This document shows, one piece after another, positions 1 to 7,772 of a stretch of 64,000 nt of DNA. This DNA is from Hyphomicrobiales bacterium. GTDB lineage: Bacteria > Pseudomonadota > Alphaproteobacteria > Rhizobiales > Devosiaceae. The notes under the pieces are model-generated. The model saw only the letters and a list, made by a program, of their open reading frames with translations. It searched no databases and was not told the DNA's origin. Every line of letters starts with the position of its first letter. The stretch's first letter is position 1. Made by a program: the position numbers and the translations under genes. The stretch is from positions 1-64,000 of the forward strand of contig SEEL01000009.1 in NCBI GenBank assembly GCA_004144345.1, read 5' to 3'.

Positions 1-87
1 CCCTCCCCAGCGCTACGCGCCGAGGAGGGATATCCCGACTGCGGGCACCGTGATGCACCTTGAGTGGAGCCCATCCCTCCCCACTCA

Positions 88-138
88 GCGGTTGTCCGAA
101 GCACGCGTCTTCGCGTGCTTCGGACAGAGCGCAAAGAA
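88..138. repeat. Hairpin repeat, isolated copy of the 55-bp repeat family
   Basis: The element starts GCGGTTG and ends GAGCGCAAAGAA, with a perfect hairpin between them: a 15-bp stem at 93-107 and 112-126 around the loop TCTT. The same start and end frame the three tandem units at 797-941, but the stem sequence differs. The frame is therefore conserved while the hairpin varies. Confidence 0.75.
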
Positions 139-190
139 TGCCTGGAGGGTGGACCGGCTAAGCCGGTGGGTGGGGCGAGCCGCACCCACA

Positions 191-219
191 ACGTCATTCC
201 CGCGCAGGCGGGAATCCAG
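191..219 (+). repeat. 29-bp dispersed palindromic repeat, copy 1
   Basis: This 29-base element contains TTCCCGCGCAGGCGGGAA, a near-palindrome. Two further copies in inverted orientation lie at 9011-9039 and 9065-9093. Elements of this type are widespread in intergenic DNA of Alphaproteobacteria. Confidence 0.85.
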
Positions 220-654
220 GGCAGCCAGCACAAAGGTTGGCAGTCAGGCATGAGGGGTTGGGGACGGGCCACGAGCACCAGAATCCCGCTACACTTTATG
301 TGAACATCCGCGCAGAACCCTCTGCGCCCATTCACCGATTCAAGAAAAATCGGAAAACTTATCCCCGTCGATTCGAGCGGCTTTATGCTTCCCCTCATCC
401 CACCGCACTGAGCGGAGTCGAGACGAACGGTTCGTGGTGGGAGGCCGGGTGGTGTGGGGGTCGCTTCACATCAGTCCGGCTCTGCCCGACGCCGTGGGAG
501 AGAAAACCTGCTCCCAGGGTCCGGTGCCGCCTGAGGTGGTGATCACCTTCAGGGATGGAAGGCGCGCCCTGATCACAGGGCAACCCAACCAGACGGCCCC
601 GCGCGCCGCGGTCAAGGTGGCCGGCGAAGGTAGAGTCCGGACTAAACCCCGGTC

Positions 655-720
655 GCAGCGGCGAGGCGCAAGCCTCTTTGACTGCGGACTACCCGCGACG
701 AGGCAAGCCCTCGCCGCTGC
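655..720. other. Nested inverted repeat with alternative pairings
   Basis: GCAGCGGCGAGG at 655-666 is perfectly complementary to CCTCGCCGCTGC at 709-720. The left arm can also pair locally, as GAGGC (663-667) with GCCTC (672-676) around the loop GCAA. The two pairings exclude each other. A similar design occurs at 8654-8709. Whether this is transcribed is unknown. Confidence 0.5.
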
Positions 721-796
721 ATCGCTCTTCGCGAGAGGAGCGCGTTCTTTGATATCGCCGGAGGGCCGGCGTGCGCCTTTGCACGCCCATACATCA

Positions 797-941
797 GCGG
801 TTGGATGAGCGAGCGTTCTTCACGCGCGCTCAGACGGAGCGCAAGGAAGCTACGGTTGGATGAGCGAGCGTTCTTCACGTTCGCTCAGGCAGAGCGCAAG
901 GAAGCCGCGGTTGGCCAAAGGAAAGCTTTCAGCGCAAAGAA
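797..941. repeat. Tandem array of a 55-bp hairpin repeat (3 units)
   Basis: Units begin at 797, 852 and 907, a period of exactly 55 bp. Each starts (G/A)CGGTTG and ends GCGCAA(A/G)GAA. The first two share the GGATGAGCGAGCGTTCTTCACG core, in which GAGCG pairs with CGCTC. The third has a shorter hairpin around AAAGCTTT. The array ends about 45 bp before the stop codon of the protease gene on the minus strand, so it may also affect the 3' end of that transcript. Confidence 0.8.
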
Positions 942-988
942 GACGGGCGCCCGAAGGCGCCCGCTCATGCATCGCAAGAACGATGTTC

Positions 989-2011
989 TTACTTATAGTT
1001 GTCGATGATGAACTGGTAGTACGGTTCGATGAAGCGCACGCCGTAGTTCACCTTGTCGTCCTCGGCCACGTTGATGCCGCGGACATAGAGATCACCGCCA
1101 CCGGCATCCTCGAACATCGAGGAACCCGACGAGCCCGCGAAGGTGTCGCAGGTGTGGAAGAACAGCTGGTCGCCGAACTGCTCCGGCGCGATGTCGCAAT
1201 TGACCTTCCACATCGTGCCTTCCGGCTTGTCGCCGGGATAGCCGATCGCGGTTGCGGCCCATTTGCTGGCGTCATCGGCGCGGAAGCCGAGCCAGCCGAG
1301 CTGGTTGCCGGCATCTTCGGCAAGGGTGATCACCGCGAGATCCCACGGCACGACCGAGCCGTAATTGGTGCCATCGTAGTTCTCGATGTAGCCCTTGAGG
1401 ATATTGATGTTCTCCCAGGTGAAGCTGCCGAAGGGCGCGCTTTCCGGGTCGGTCAGGCCGGGCAGGAAGACGGTGTCCTTGATCCAGCCGCCCTTGTCGT
1501 GGACGAACACGCAGTGTGCGGCGGTCACGACGGTGTAGGGGCCGATGAGCGTGGCCGAGCAGGTCGACCAGCTGTCATCCTGGGCCTGCGAGAACAGCCA
1601 ACCGACGATGCGCTCCGGATAGCCCGACGCGTCGGTGATCTGGACGCGGTCATCGGTGCCAGTGACGACGCGGTCAGCGGTCGCGGTTTCCGAGCCGGCA
1701 GTGCCCTGGAAGAAGGCGCGGACGGCGTCCGAGGCTTCCTTGGACTCGACCGAGCCGTCCTTGTTCAGCGTCTCGGTGCCCATGCTGACGGCGGCCGCAT
1801 CGGGGTCGAGGGCCATCGGGCCGCGGCTCAGCGTCGAGCTGTCGATCTGGAGCGGCGCGGCAGCCGAGGCCTTGCCCGGCAGCGTGAACGGCGCATCGCG
1901 GGTGGCGGGCACTTCGGCCGGGCCGGCATTGCCGGCGGTCTGGGCGAGGACCGGGGTCGCGGCGAGCGCGACGCCGACCAGGAGTGCAGTGGTCATGGCG
2001 CGAAGGTGCAT
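989..2011 (-). CDS. Secreted trypsin-like serine peptidase (glutamyl-endopeptidase-like, S1 family)
   Basis: The 340-residue precursor starts with a signal peptide (about residues 1-24, ending VLAQ). A low-complexity, probably inhibitory pro-region of about 100 residues follows, then a chymotrypsin-fold peptidase domain from about residue 130. His166 lies in TAAHC, Asp224 in PWDLAVITL, and the likely nucleophile Ser295 in AGSSGSS. GSSGS in place of the trypsin GDSGGP resembles the V8/glutamyl endopeptidase branch. Two cysteines bracket the His region (C151, C167) and two more lie before the Ser (C272, C288). The protein is probably exported to the periplasm or medium. It is followed on the same strand by the 55-bp repeats and preceded by a second protease gene 96 bp upstream. 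The natural substrate cannot be read from sequence. Confidence 0.88.
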   Translation of the reverse strand: MHLRAMTTALLVGVALAATPVLAQTAGNAGPAEVPATRDAPFTLPGKASAAAPLQIDSSTLSRGPMALDPDAAAVSMGTETLNKDGSVESKEASDAVRAFFQGTAGSETATADRVVTGTDDRVQITDASGYPERIVGWLFSQAQDDSWSTCSATLIGPYTVVTAAHCVFVHDKGGWIKDTVFLPGLTDPESAPFGSFTWENINILKGYIENYDGTNYGSVVPWDLAVITLAEDAGNQLGWLGFRADDASKWAATAIGYPGDKPEGTMWKVNCDIAPEQFGDQLFFHTCDTFAGSSGSSMFEDAGGGDLYVRGINVAEDDKVNYGVRFIEPYYQFIIDNYK

Positions 2012-2107
2012 GTCGGATTTTTTCCTTTGTTGACCTGTGGGCGAAGAAAAACGGGAATCAACTCGGCCGTCAATTGTTGTGCGACGGCCGGGGCAAGTCG
2101 TGAACGC

Positions 2108-3097
2108 TCAATTGCCAGTATGGCCGGCAATCCAGTCCTTGTAGCTCGAGACGCGGGCATAGACGCCGTAGACGTCCTTGTGGCCGCATTTGACGTCGGC
2201 ATCGGCGGGGCCCTCGCCCCAGCTGACGATGCCAAGCTGGGTGGCGCGGCCATTGACTGTGGCGACCAGCGGCCCGCCGCTGTCGCCATAGCAGGAGTCA
2301 CGGCCACCGGCCTTCACGCCGGCGCACAGCATGTTCTCGGTCAGCGGATTGGCGATCTGCGTCGCCAGCTCGTCGCCGACCCGCTCGCTGGCTTCCGCGC
2401 TGATGCCGTACTGGCTGCCCAGATTGGTCAGGGATTCGCGCAGCGACTTGGCGTAGATCACCTTGATGCCCGTGTTGCACTCGGCATTGGGCACGACTTC
2501 GATGTCGGATTCGAGCAGATGGCGCGGATATTCGCCGTCCTCGGCGAGGCCCCAGCCGATCACCACGGCCTTGTCGACCGCCGCGGCGTCGAGATCGAGG
2601 GCGACGGGCGCAAGGTCCACCGCTTCGCTGAGTTCGACCAGCGCGATGTCATTGTCCATCGTCCAGTCATCGTAGTTCTCGTGCACAAACACCGCTTTGG
2701 GCACGACGCGCTTGCCGGCCATCAGATCGGTGGTGCCGGTCAGCACCACGAAGCTCTCGGGCGAGACGGTCTCGCCATAGTCGCTCATGCAGTGCGCCGC
2801 CGTCAGCACCCAATTGGGGGCGATCAGCGAGCCGCCGCAGAACTCGGCATTGTACTGGCTCTCGGGGTCGTCGGAGAGGCTGTCCGCACGGAGCATCGCC
2901 ACCTGGAACGGATATTCTCCGGCGTCCGCCTGCTTGCCACCAAAAACGCGATCGGTGCTGTCGCCGCGTTCCGCCTGCTGCACGGCGCGAAGTTTCGGCA
3001 CGCTGTCGAACGGATTGGGGGCGGCCTGGGCAAAGGCGGTTGTACTAGCCATAGCGAAAACGGCCGCCAGAGCGAGCGGGCGAATAAGAGATGTCAC
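2108..3097 (-). CDS. Secreted trypsin-like serine protease (S1A) with zymogen-type activation site
   Basis: I chose the GTG at 3097 because it is preceded by GGGGAGGA and gives a clean signal peptide (about residues 1-24, ending AFAQA). The upstream ATG at 3142 would place extra residues before it. The protein has 329 residues. After a pro-segment of about 25 residues comes DR-VFGG (residues 49-54), which looks like the trypsinogen-type Arg-Ile/Val-Val-Gly-Gly cleavage site. The catalytic triad is His102 (TAAHC), Asp150 (DNDIAL) and Ser273 (GDSGGP). Asp267, six residues before Ser273, predicts cleavage after Arg or Lys. Autoactivation is therefore plausible. The neighbouring protease is of a different S1 branch, so this is not a simple recent duplication. 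Confidence 0.92.
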   Translation of the reverse strand: MTSLIRPLALAAVFAMASTTAFAQAAPNPFDSVPKLRAVQQAERGDSTDRVFGGKQADAGEYPFQVAMLRADSLSDDPESQYNAEFCGGSLIAPNWVLTAAHCMSDYGETVSPESFVVLTGTTDLMAGKRVVPKAVFVHENYDDWTMDNDIALVELSEAVDLAPVALDLDAAAVDKAVVIGWGLAEDGEYPRHLLESDIEVVPNAECNTGIKVIYAKSLRESLTNLGSQYGISAEASERVGDELATQIANPLTENMLCAGVKAGGRDSCYGDSGGPLVATVNGRATQLGIVSWGEGPADADVKCGHKDVYGVYARVSSYKDWIAGHTGN

Positions 3098-3214
3098 AAT
3101 AGTCCTCCCCACGCCGATGGCGCGAAACAGCAACGCGCCCACCAGCTGCCGTCTTCTATGGCGACCTCAGATGAACGCAGTTTGAACGGCGGCCAGCATT
3201 ACTTATACATTGGC

Positions 3215-3267
3215 CAGAATTCCGGCCGAAAGCGCAAGAAAAGGCGGCGCTTTCGGGCAGAATTCTG
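3215..3267 (-). terminator. Large hairpin downstream of the HIBDH-like gene
   Basis: Two 21-base arms (3215-3235 and 3247-3267) are complementary apart from two mismatches, and are separated by 11 bases. The hairpin directly follows the stop codon of the minus-strand dehydrogenase gene and lies upstream of the protease gene. There is no clear U-tract, so it may be a 3'-stabilising structure and not a classical terminator. Confidence 0.55.
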
Positions 3268-3269
3268 CT

Positions 3270-4136
3270 CTAGCGTTCGAGCCGTGCCAAGAGGGAAGAG
3301 GTATCCCAGCGCTTGCCGCCCATCGCCTGCACCTCGGCGTAGAACTGGTCGACCAGCGCCGTCAGCGGGAGCGTGGCGCCATTGCCGCGCGCTTCGTCGA
3401 GCACGATCCCGAGGTCCTTGCGCATCCAGTCGACGGCAAAGCCAAAATCATACTTGCCGGCGAGCATGGTCTTGTGGCGGTTCTCCATCTGCCAGGATTG
3501 CGCCGCGCCCTTCGAGATCACCTCGATCACCGCCTCGACGTCGAGGCCGGCCGATTTGCCGAAATGCACTGCCTCGGCCAGCCCCTGCACGACGCCCGCA
3601 ATGGCGATCTGGTTCATCATCTTGGCCAATTGCCCCGATCCGGCCGGCCCGAGCAGCCGGCATGCCCGGGCGAAGCTCATGATCACCGGCTCGGCCGTCG
3701 CAAAAGCCGCCGTCTCGCCGCCCACCATGACGGTCAGCTGGCCGTTCTCGGCGCCGGCCTGGCCACCCGAGACGGGCGCATCGAGGAAGGCGAAGCCGCC
3801 TGCTTCCGCGGCAGTGGCGAGGTCGCGGGCGATTGTGGCGGAGGCGGTGGTGTGGTCGACGAAGACAGCCCCCTGCCCCATCGCCTGGAAGGCGCCATCC
3901 GCCCCGAGCGTCACCTCGCGCAGATCGTCATCATTGCCGACGCAGGCGAAGACGATGTCCTGGCCCCGCGCCGCCTCGGCCGGCGTCCGGGCAGCGCGGC
4001 CGCCATGCTCGGCGACCCATTTGTCGGCCTTGGCGGCGGTGCGGTTGAAGACGGTGACGTCGTGGCCCTTGGCCTTGAGATGGCGGGCCATCGGGTATCC
4101 CATCACGCCGAGCCCGAGAAACGCTACCTTCGCCAT
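3270..4136 (-). CDS. NAD(P)-dependent oxidoreductase of the 3-hydroxyisobutyrate dehydrogenase family
   Basis: The start at 4136 is preceded by GAGAGGTG and places the Rossmann motif GLGVMGYPMA at the N-terminus. The protein has 288 residues, the usual length of beta-hydroxyacid dehydrogenases. The family signature DAPVSGGQAGAENG is present at about residues 116-130. The expected catalytic Lys lies in the GSGQLAKMMNQ segment, which is typical of this family. Substrates in the family include 3-hydroxyisobutyrate, tartronate semialdehyde and succinic semialdehyde. The exact one cannot be told here. It is apparently monocistronic, and the 3' hairpin at 3215-3267 fits that view. Confidence 0.9.
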   Translation of the reverse strand: MAKVAFLGLGVMGYPMARHLKAKGHDVTVFNRTAAKADKWVAEHGGRAARTPAEAARGQDIVFACVGNDDDLREVTLGADGAFQAMGQGAVFVDHTTASATIARDLATAAEAGGFAFLDAPVSGGQAGAENGQLTVMVGGETAAFATAEPVIMSFARACRLLGPAGSGQLAKMMNQIAIAGVVQGLAEAVHFGKSAGLDVEAVIEVISKGAAQSWQMENRHKTMLAGKYDFGFAVDWMRKDLGIVLDEARGNGATLPLTALVDQFYAEVQAMGGKRWDTSSLLARLER

Positions 4137-4191
4137 GTCACCTCTCCATTGTTGGCCGAGGCATAGACGAGGAAGCGGCAAAAGCGAAGCG

Positions 4192-4608
4192 TCACGAGAT
4201 TTCGTGCGGCCTCGAACGGCGCGCGTGGCGGCGGTCGATCTCGGCATTGGCCATTTCGCACTGCTTCAGCAGGGCCGCCCGCAATTCGTGCAGATCGTGG
4301 TCGGCCAGCTTCTCGGCCTGCACAAAGCGGTTGTCGGCCCCTTTGATCGCATAGATCAGTTCGTCGAGCTTGGCCTGCACGGCCTCGCCGTCGCGGTCCT
4401 GCGTGTTCTGCAACACGAAGACCATGAGGAAGGTAATGATTGTGGTGGCAGTGTTGATGACCAGTTGCCAGGTCTCGGAAAAGCCAAAGAGCGGGCCGCT
4501 GACCGCCCAGCCGATGATCAGAAGGCAGGCAATCGCAAAGGTCACCGGCCGGCCGCTCAAATGCGACACGGCGTGAGAAAACCGCGCAAACAGCGATTGT
4601 TGCGACAT
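4192..4608 (-). CDS. Low affinity iron permease family protein
   Basis: A 138-residue protein starts at 4608 behind GAGGTTGG. It has two predicted membrane segments (about residues 22-41 and 49-69). Between them and just after lie the conserved WQLVINTATTIITFLMVF and QNTQDRD motifs of the low-affinity iron permease family, followed by a charged cytoplasmic C-terminus. In bacteria these short proteins are annotated by homology to fungal Fet4, and direct evidence for iron transport is weak. It is transcribed divergently from the TetR gene at 4700, with only 91 bp between the two starts, so the promoter region may be shared. Confidence 0.85.
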   Translation of the reverse strand: MSQQSLFARFSHAVSHLSGRPVTFAIACLLIIGWAVSGPLFGFSETWQLVINTATTIITFLMVFVLQNTQDRDGEAVQAKLDELIYAIKGADNRFVQAEKLADHDLHELRAALLKQCEMANAEIDRRHARRSRPHEIS

Positions 4609-4699
4609 CGTCCAACCTCGATACGACAAATAACTGGAAAGTCCCCAGCTTCGTTCCAATCGACGGATATCCGGTCCATAAGGGGCGGCAGGGGGAGCA

Positions 4700-5365
4700 A
4701 TGGCCACTCGCCAGCCGGCAGCAAAAACATCCAGCGCGCGCAACGGCGCCGTCCGGGATCCGGAGGGCACGAAGGCGGCTATCCTGTCGGCCGCGACCCG
4801 CGAGTTCATGGAAAAGGGTTTTGGCGGCGCCCGCATCGACGCCATCGCCGACCATGCCAAGATCAACAAGCGGATGCTCTACCATTATTTCGGTGGCAAG
4901 GAGGACCTCTACCTTGCCGTGCTGGAGAACACCTACTCGGCCATCCGCCTGGCCGAGGCGAAACTCGATCTTGCCCATCGCGAGCCGAGGGACGGGCTGC
5001 GCGAACTGGTGCAGTTCACCTTCCGCTACTTTATCGAGCATCCCGAATTCATCAGCCTCCTCGGAACGGAGAATCTGCTGCGCGGCGAATTCCTCAAGCG
5101 CTCGCCGCGGATCGTGGCGATGAACTCGCCGCTGATCGACGAATTGCGCGGCGTGCTGGAGCGTGGCGCCGAGGCGGGGGTGTTCCGCAAGAACGCCGAT
5201 CCGCTCGATGTGTACATCACCATGGCGGCGCTCGGCTTCTTTCCCCTCTCCAACCGCTGGACGCTGTCGACCGTGTTCGGCCGCGATCCCGGCGGCAAGG
5301 CCGAAAGCGGGCGCTGGGCCGACCACATTGTCGACGTCCTCCTCCGCTCGCTCGAGCCGACCTGA
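4700..5365 (+). CDS. TetR/AcrR family transcriptional regulator
   Basis: A 221-residue regulator preceded by GGGGGAGCA. The TetR helix-turn-helix spans about residues 22-70 (AILSAATREFMEKGF, then IADHAKINKRMLYHYFGGKEDLY). The C-terminal ligand domain resembles the RutR-like branch. It lies directly upstream of the Gfo/Idh-DUF993-isomerase operon. The perfect inverted repeat at 5417-5432, between this gene and the operon, is the natural candidate operator. A second TetR gene in this window (36626-37270) has very similar helices but different candidate sites. The ligand is probably a sugar-derived intermediate of the downstream pathway, which is inference. Confidence 0.92.
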   Translation: MATRQPAAKTSSARNGAVRDPEGTKAAILSAATREFMEKGFGGARIDAIADHAKINKRMLYHYFGGKEDLYLAVLENTYSAIRLAEAKLDLAHREPRDGLRELVQFTFRYFIEHPEFISLLGTENLLRGEFLKRSPRIVAMNSPLIDELRGVLERGAEAGVFRKNADPLDVYITMAALGFFPLSNRWTLSTVFGRDPGGKAESGRWADHIVDVLLRSLEPT

Positions 5366-5416
5366 CTTTCGTCGCACGCCGGCGCGCTTGACCGCGCCAC
5401 TTTCCACGGGCTACGA

Positions 5417-5432
5417 GTAACCAAACGGTTAC
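5417..5432. promoter_or_regulatory. Candidate TetR operator GTAACC-N4-GGTTAC
   Basis: GTAACCAAACGGTTAC is a perfect 6+6 inverted repeat ending 18 bp before the ATG of the Gfo/Idh gene at 5451 and just 5' of its ribosome binding site. Its place between the TetR stop and the operon start makes repression of the operon likely. Confidence 0.55.
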
Positions 5433-5450
5433 AACTAGGTGGAGGGGTCT

Positions 5451-6602
5451 ATGGCCGAGCGGCGTCTGGGCATCATCATGCACGGGGTTACCGGGCGGAT
5501 GGGGTACAACCAGCATCTGGTGCGCTCGATCCTCGCCATCCGCGACCAGGGCGGCATTGCGCTCGCCAATGGCGACCGGCTGGTGGTCGACCCGATCATT
5601 GTCGGGCGTGACGCGGACAAGATCCGCCGGCTGGCGGAGAAGCACAACATCAAGCGCTGGGGCACCGACCTCGACATGGCGCTGAGCAATCCCGATGACA
5701 GCGTGTTCTTCGATGCCGGCACGACGCAGATGCGGGCGGAACTGTTGGGCCGGGCGATCGACGCGGGCAAGCACGTCTATTGCGAAAAGCCCGTCTCCGA
5801 TGATCTCGACAGCGCCATTGCGCTCGCGAGGAAGGTGAAGGCCGCCGGGATCAAGCACGGCGTGGTGCAGGACAAGCTGTTCCTCCCCGGCCTGCTCAAA
5901 CTCAAGATGCTGCGCGACAGCGGCTTCTTCGGCCGCATTCTCTCGGTGCGCGGCGAGTTCGGCTATTGGGTGTTCGAGGGCGACTGGCAGCCAGCGCAGC
6001 GGCCGAGCTGGAACTATCGCAAGGCCGATGGCGGCGGCATCATCCTCGATATGCTGTGCCACTGGCGCTATGTGCTCGACAACCTGTTCGGTGAAGTACA
6101 GGCGGTGAGCTGCCTTGGCGCGACGCACATTCCGGAGCGCGTCGACGAGAAGGGGAACAGCTACACTGCCGATGCGGACGATGCGGCCTATGCGACGTTC
6201 CAGCTGGCAGGCGGCGTGGTCGCCCACATCAATTCGAGCTGGGACGTGCGCGTCAGGCGCGACGATCTCGTGACGTTCCAGGTGGATGGCACGCATGGAT
6301 CGGCAGTGGCCGGGTTGCACAAATGCTTCACGCAGCACCGCGTCAACACGCCCAAGCCGGTGTGGAATCCGGACGAACCATCGAAGTTCAACTTCTTCGA
6401 GCAGTGGGAAGAAGTGCCGGACAATTGGCCCGCGCAGAACGGCTTCAAGGCGCAGTGGGAGATGTTCCTGAGGCATGTGGCGGAGGATGCGCCATGGCCC
6501 TACGGCCTCGAAGCCGGCGCCAAAGGCGTTCAGCTGGCGATGGCCGGTCTCCAGAGCTGGGAAGAGCGCCGCTGGATTGATGTTCCAGCGCTCGGGATCT
6601 GA
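5451..6602 (+). CDS. Gfo/Idh/MocA family NAD(P)-dependent oxidoreductase
   Basis: The ATG at 5451 follows GGTGGAGGGG and is preferred to the GTG at 5439. The 383-residue enzyme has an N-terminal Rossmann fold with GVTGRMGYNQH (about residues 10-20) and the family hallmark EKPVSDD at about residue 113. The C-terminal half is the usual open-sheet substrate domain. Members oxidise or epimerise sugars, inositols and derivatives. It opens a tight operon with DUF993 (3-bp gap) and a TIM-barrel isomerase (1-base overlap), so the three probably act in one catabolic pathway for a carbohydrate or polyol. No transporter gene is in the operon. Confidence 0.9.
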   Translation: MAERRLGIIMHGVTGRMGYNQHLVRSILAIRDQGGIALANGDRLVVDPIIVGRDADKIRRLAEKHNIKRWGTDLDMALSNPDDSVFFDAGTTQMRAELLGRAIDAGKHVYCEKPVSDDLDSAIALARKVKAAGIKHGVVQDKLFLPGLLKLKMLRDSGFFGRILSVRGEFGYWVFEGDWQPAQRPSWNYRKADGGGIILDMLCHWRYVLDNLFGEVQAVSCLGATHIPERVDEKGNSYTADADDAAYATFQLAGGVVAHINSSWDVRVRRDDLVTFQVDGTHGSAVAGLHKCFTQHRVNTPKPVWNPDEPSKFNFFEQWEEVPDNWPAQNGFKAQWEMFLRHVAEDAPWPYGLEAGAKGVQLAMAGLQSWEERRWIDVPALGI

Positions 6603-6605
6603 GCC

Positions 6606-7772
6606 ATGCCATCGATCACGCTGCCCAATGCCGACCGCACGTCGACGCTCTACACGCTGACCGGGGCGCCACTGCCGTTCGAAAAGCACCGGGCCAGCGC
6701 GTTTTCGCGCGTCGCCTATGGGGCGGCGCATGTGGTGGCGGATGCGCTGGCGGACAATGATCCGTGGCTCACTCCGGCGATCGATTGGGAGCGTACCCTC
6801 GCCTTCCGGCACCGGCTGTGGGATCTCGGGCTCGGCGTGGCCGAGGCGATGGACACGGCGCAGCGCGGCATGGGTCTGGGCTGGGTGGAAGCGCAGGAGC
6901 TGATCCGTAGGTCGCAGGCCGAGGCGCGGACGCGTGACGATGCGTTGATTGCCTATGGCGCGGGCACCGACCATCTGGCGCCCGGCCCCGACGTGACGAT
7001 TGAGCAGATCATCGGCGCCTATGAGGAGCAGGTGAGCTTTGTCGAGGGCCAGGGCGGGCGCGTGATCCTGATGGCGAGCCGGGCGCTCGCAGCGGCAGCG
7101 AAATCGCCGGACGATTATGCGCGGGTCTATGCGCATAACCTCGGCCAGGTGCAGCAGCCGGTGATCCTCCATTGGCTGGGCGAGATGTTCGACCCGGCGC
7201 TCAACGGCTATTGGGGCAAGGGCAGCCATGAGGAGGCGATGGATGTCTGCCTCGACGTGATCGCCGCCAATGCCAGCAAGGTCGACGGCATCAAGATCTC
7301 GCTGCTCAGCGCCGACAAGGAAATCGGCATGCGGCGGCGGCTGCCGCAGAGCGTCAAGATGTATACGGGCGACGATTTCAACTATGCCGAGCTGATCGCG
7401 GGTGACGAACACGGCTATTCGCACGCCCTGCTCGGCATTTTCGACGCCATCGCGCCGGCGGCATCGGCGGCGCTGAGCGCGCTGGGGCGCGGCAGCGAGA
7501 ACGAGTTCTTCGAACTGCTCGAACCGACGGTGCCGCTCAGCCGGCACATTTTCAAGGCGCCGACGCGCTTCTACAAGACCGGCGTCGTGTTCCTCGCTTA
7601 TCTCAACGGGCTGCAGGACAATTTCTCCATGATCGGCGGCCAGGAATCGGCGCGCTCGCTGCAGCATCTGGCGGAGCTGTTCCGGCTGGCCGACAAGGCC
7701 CGCGTGCTTGATGACCCCGATCTCGCCGTGGACCGCATGCGCCGCGTGCTCGCCGTGCACGGAGCCGCGTGA
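6606..7772 (+). CDS. DUF993 family protein (DHDPS-like TIM barrel)
   Basis: A 388-residue protein that I recognise as DUF993, a family annotated as dihydrodipicolinate-synthase-like aldolases/lyases. The segment KVDGIKISLLSADKE carries a lysine in a position suited to Schiff-base chemistry in this superfamily. The gene lies between a Gfo/Idh oxidoreductase and a sugar-phosphate-isomerase-type barrel in an operon arrangement I know from rhizobial sugar catabolic loci. An aldolase or lyase step on an oxidised sugar acid would fit. No activity has been established for the family as far as I know. Confidence 0.85.
   Translation: MPSITLPNADRTSTLYTLTGAPLPFEKHRASAFSRVAYGAAHVVADALADNDPWLTPAIDWERTLAFRHRLWDLGLGVAEAMDTAQRGMGLGWVEAQELIRRSQAEARTRDDALIAYGAGTDHLAPGPDVTIEQIIGAYEEQVSFVEGQGGRVILMASRALAAAAKSPDDYARVYAHNLGQVQQPVILHWLGEMFDPALNGYWGKGSHEEAMDVCLDVIAANASKVDGIKISLLSADKEIGMRRRLPQSVKMYTGDDFNYAELIAGDEHGYSHALLGIFDAIAPAASAALSALGRGSENEFFELLEPTVPLSRHIFKAPTRFYKTGVVFLAYLNGLQDNFSMIGGQESARSLQHLAELFRLADKARVLDDPDLAVDRMRRVLAVHGAA

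Larger units (their letters stand above)
1..988. other. Repeat-rich intergenic region without a convincing gene
   Basis: I see no credible gene in these 988 bases. Open frames exist on both strands, but they have no ribosome binding site, no recognisable protein features and cross palindromic repeats. The stretch holds one copy of a 29-bp palindromic element (191-219), an isolated hairpin repeat (88-138), a triple 55-bp tandem array (797-941) and a nested inverted repeat (655-720). At 406-430 there is a CTGAGCGGAGTCGA-type repeat of a kind widely dispersed in proteobacteria, followed by the small palindrome ACGAA-CGG-TTCGT (423-435). Between about 440 and 650 I see nothing assignable. A structured RNA there cannot be excluded. 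Confidence 0.7.

Noticed and set aside
430-730. RNase P RNA, tmRNA or SRP RNA in the first intergenic region
   Set aside because: I looked for their conserved core segments on both strands and did not find them. The structured look comes from repeats.
797-941. CRISPR array
   Set aside because: The three units are whole 55-bp hairpin repeats without unique spacers between conserved repeats, and there are no cas genes.
860-3682. Very long open frame (940 codons) on the plus strand
   Set aside because: It is antisense to two clear serine protease genes with catalytic motifs. Its translation is repetitive and without recognisable domains, a usual artefact in GC-rich DNA.
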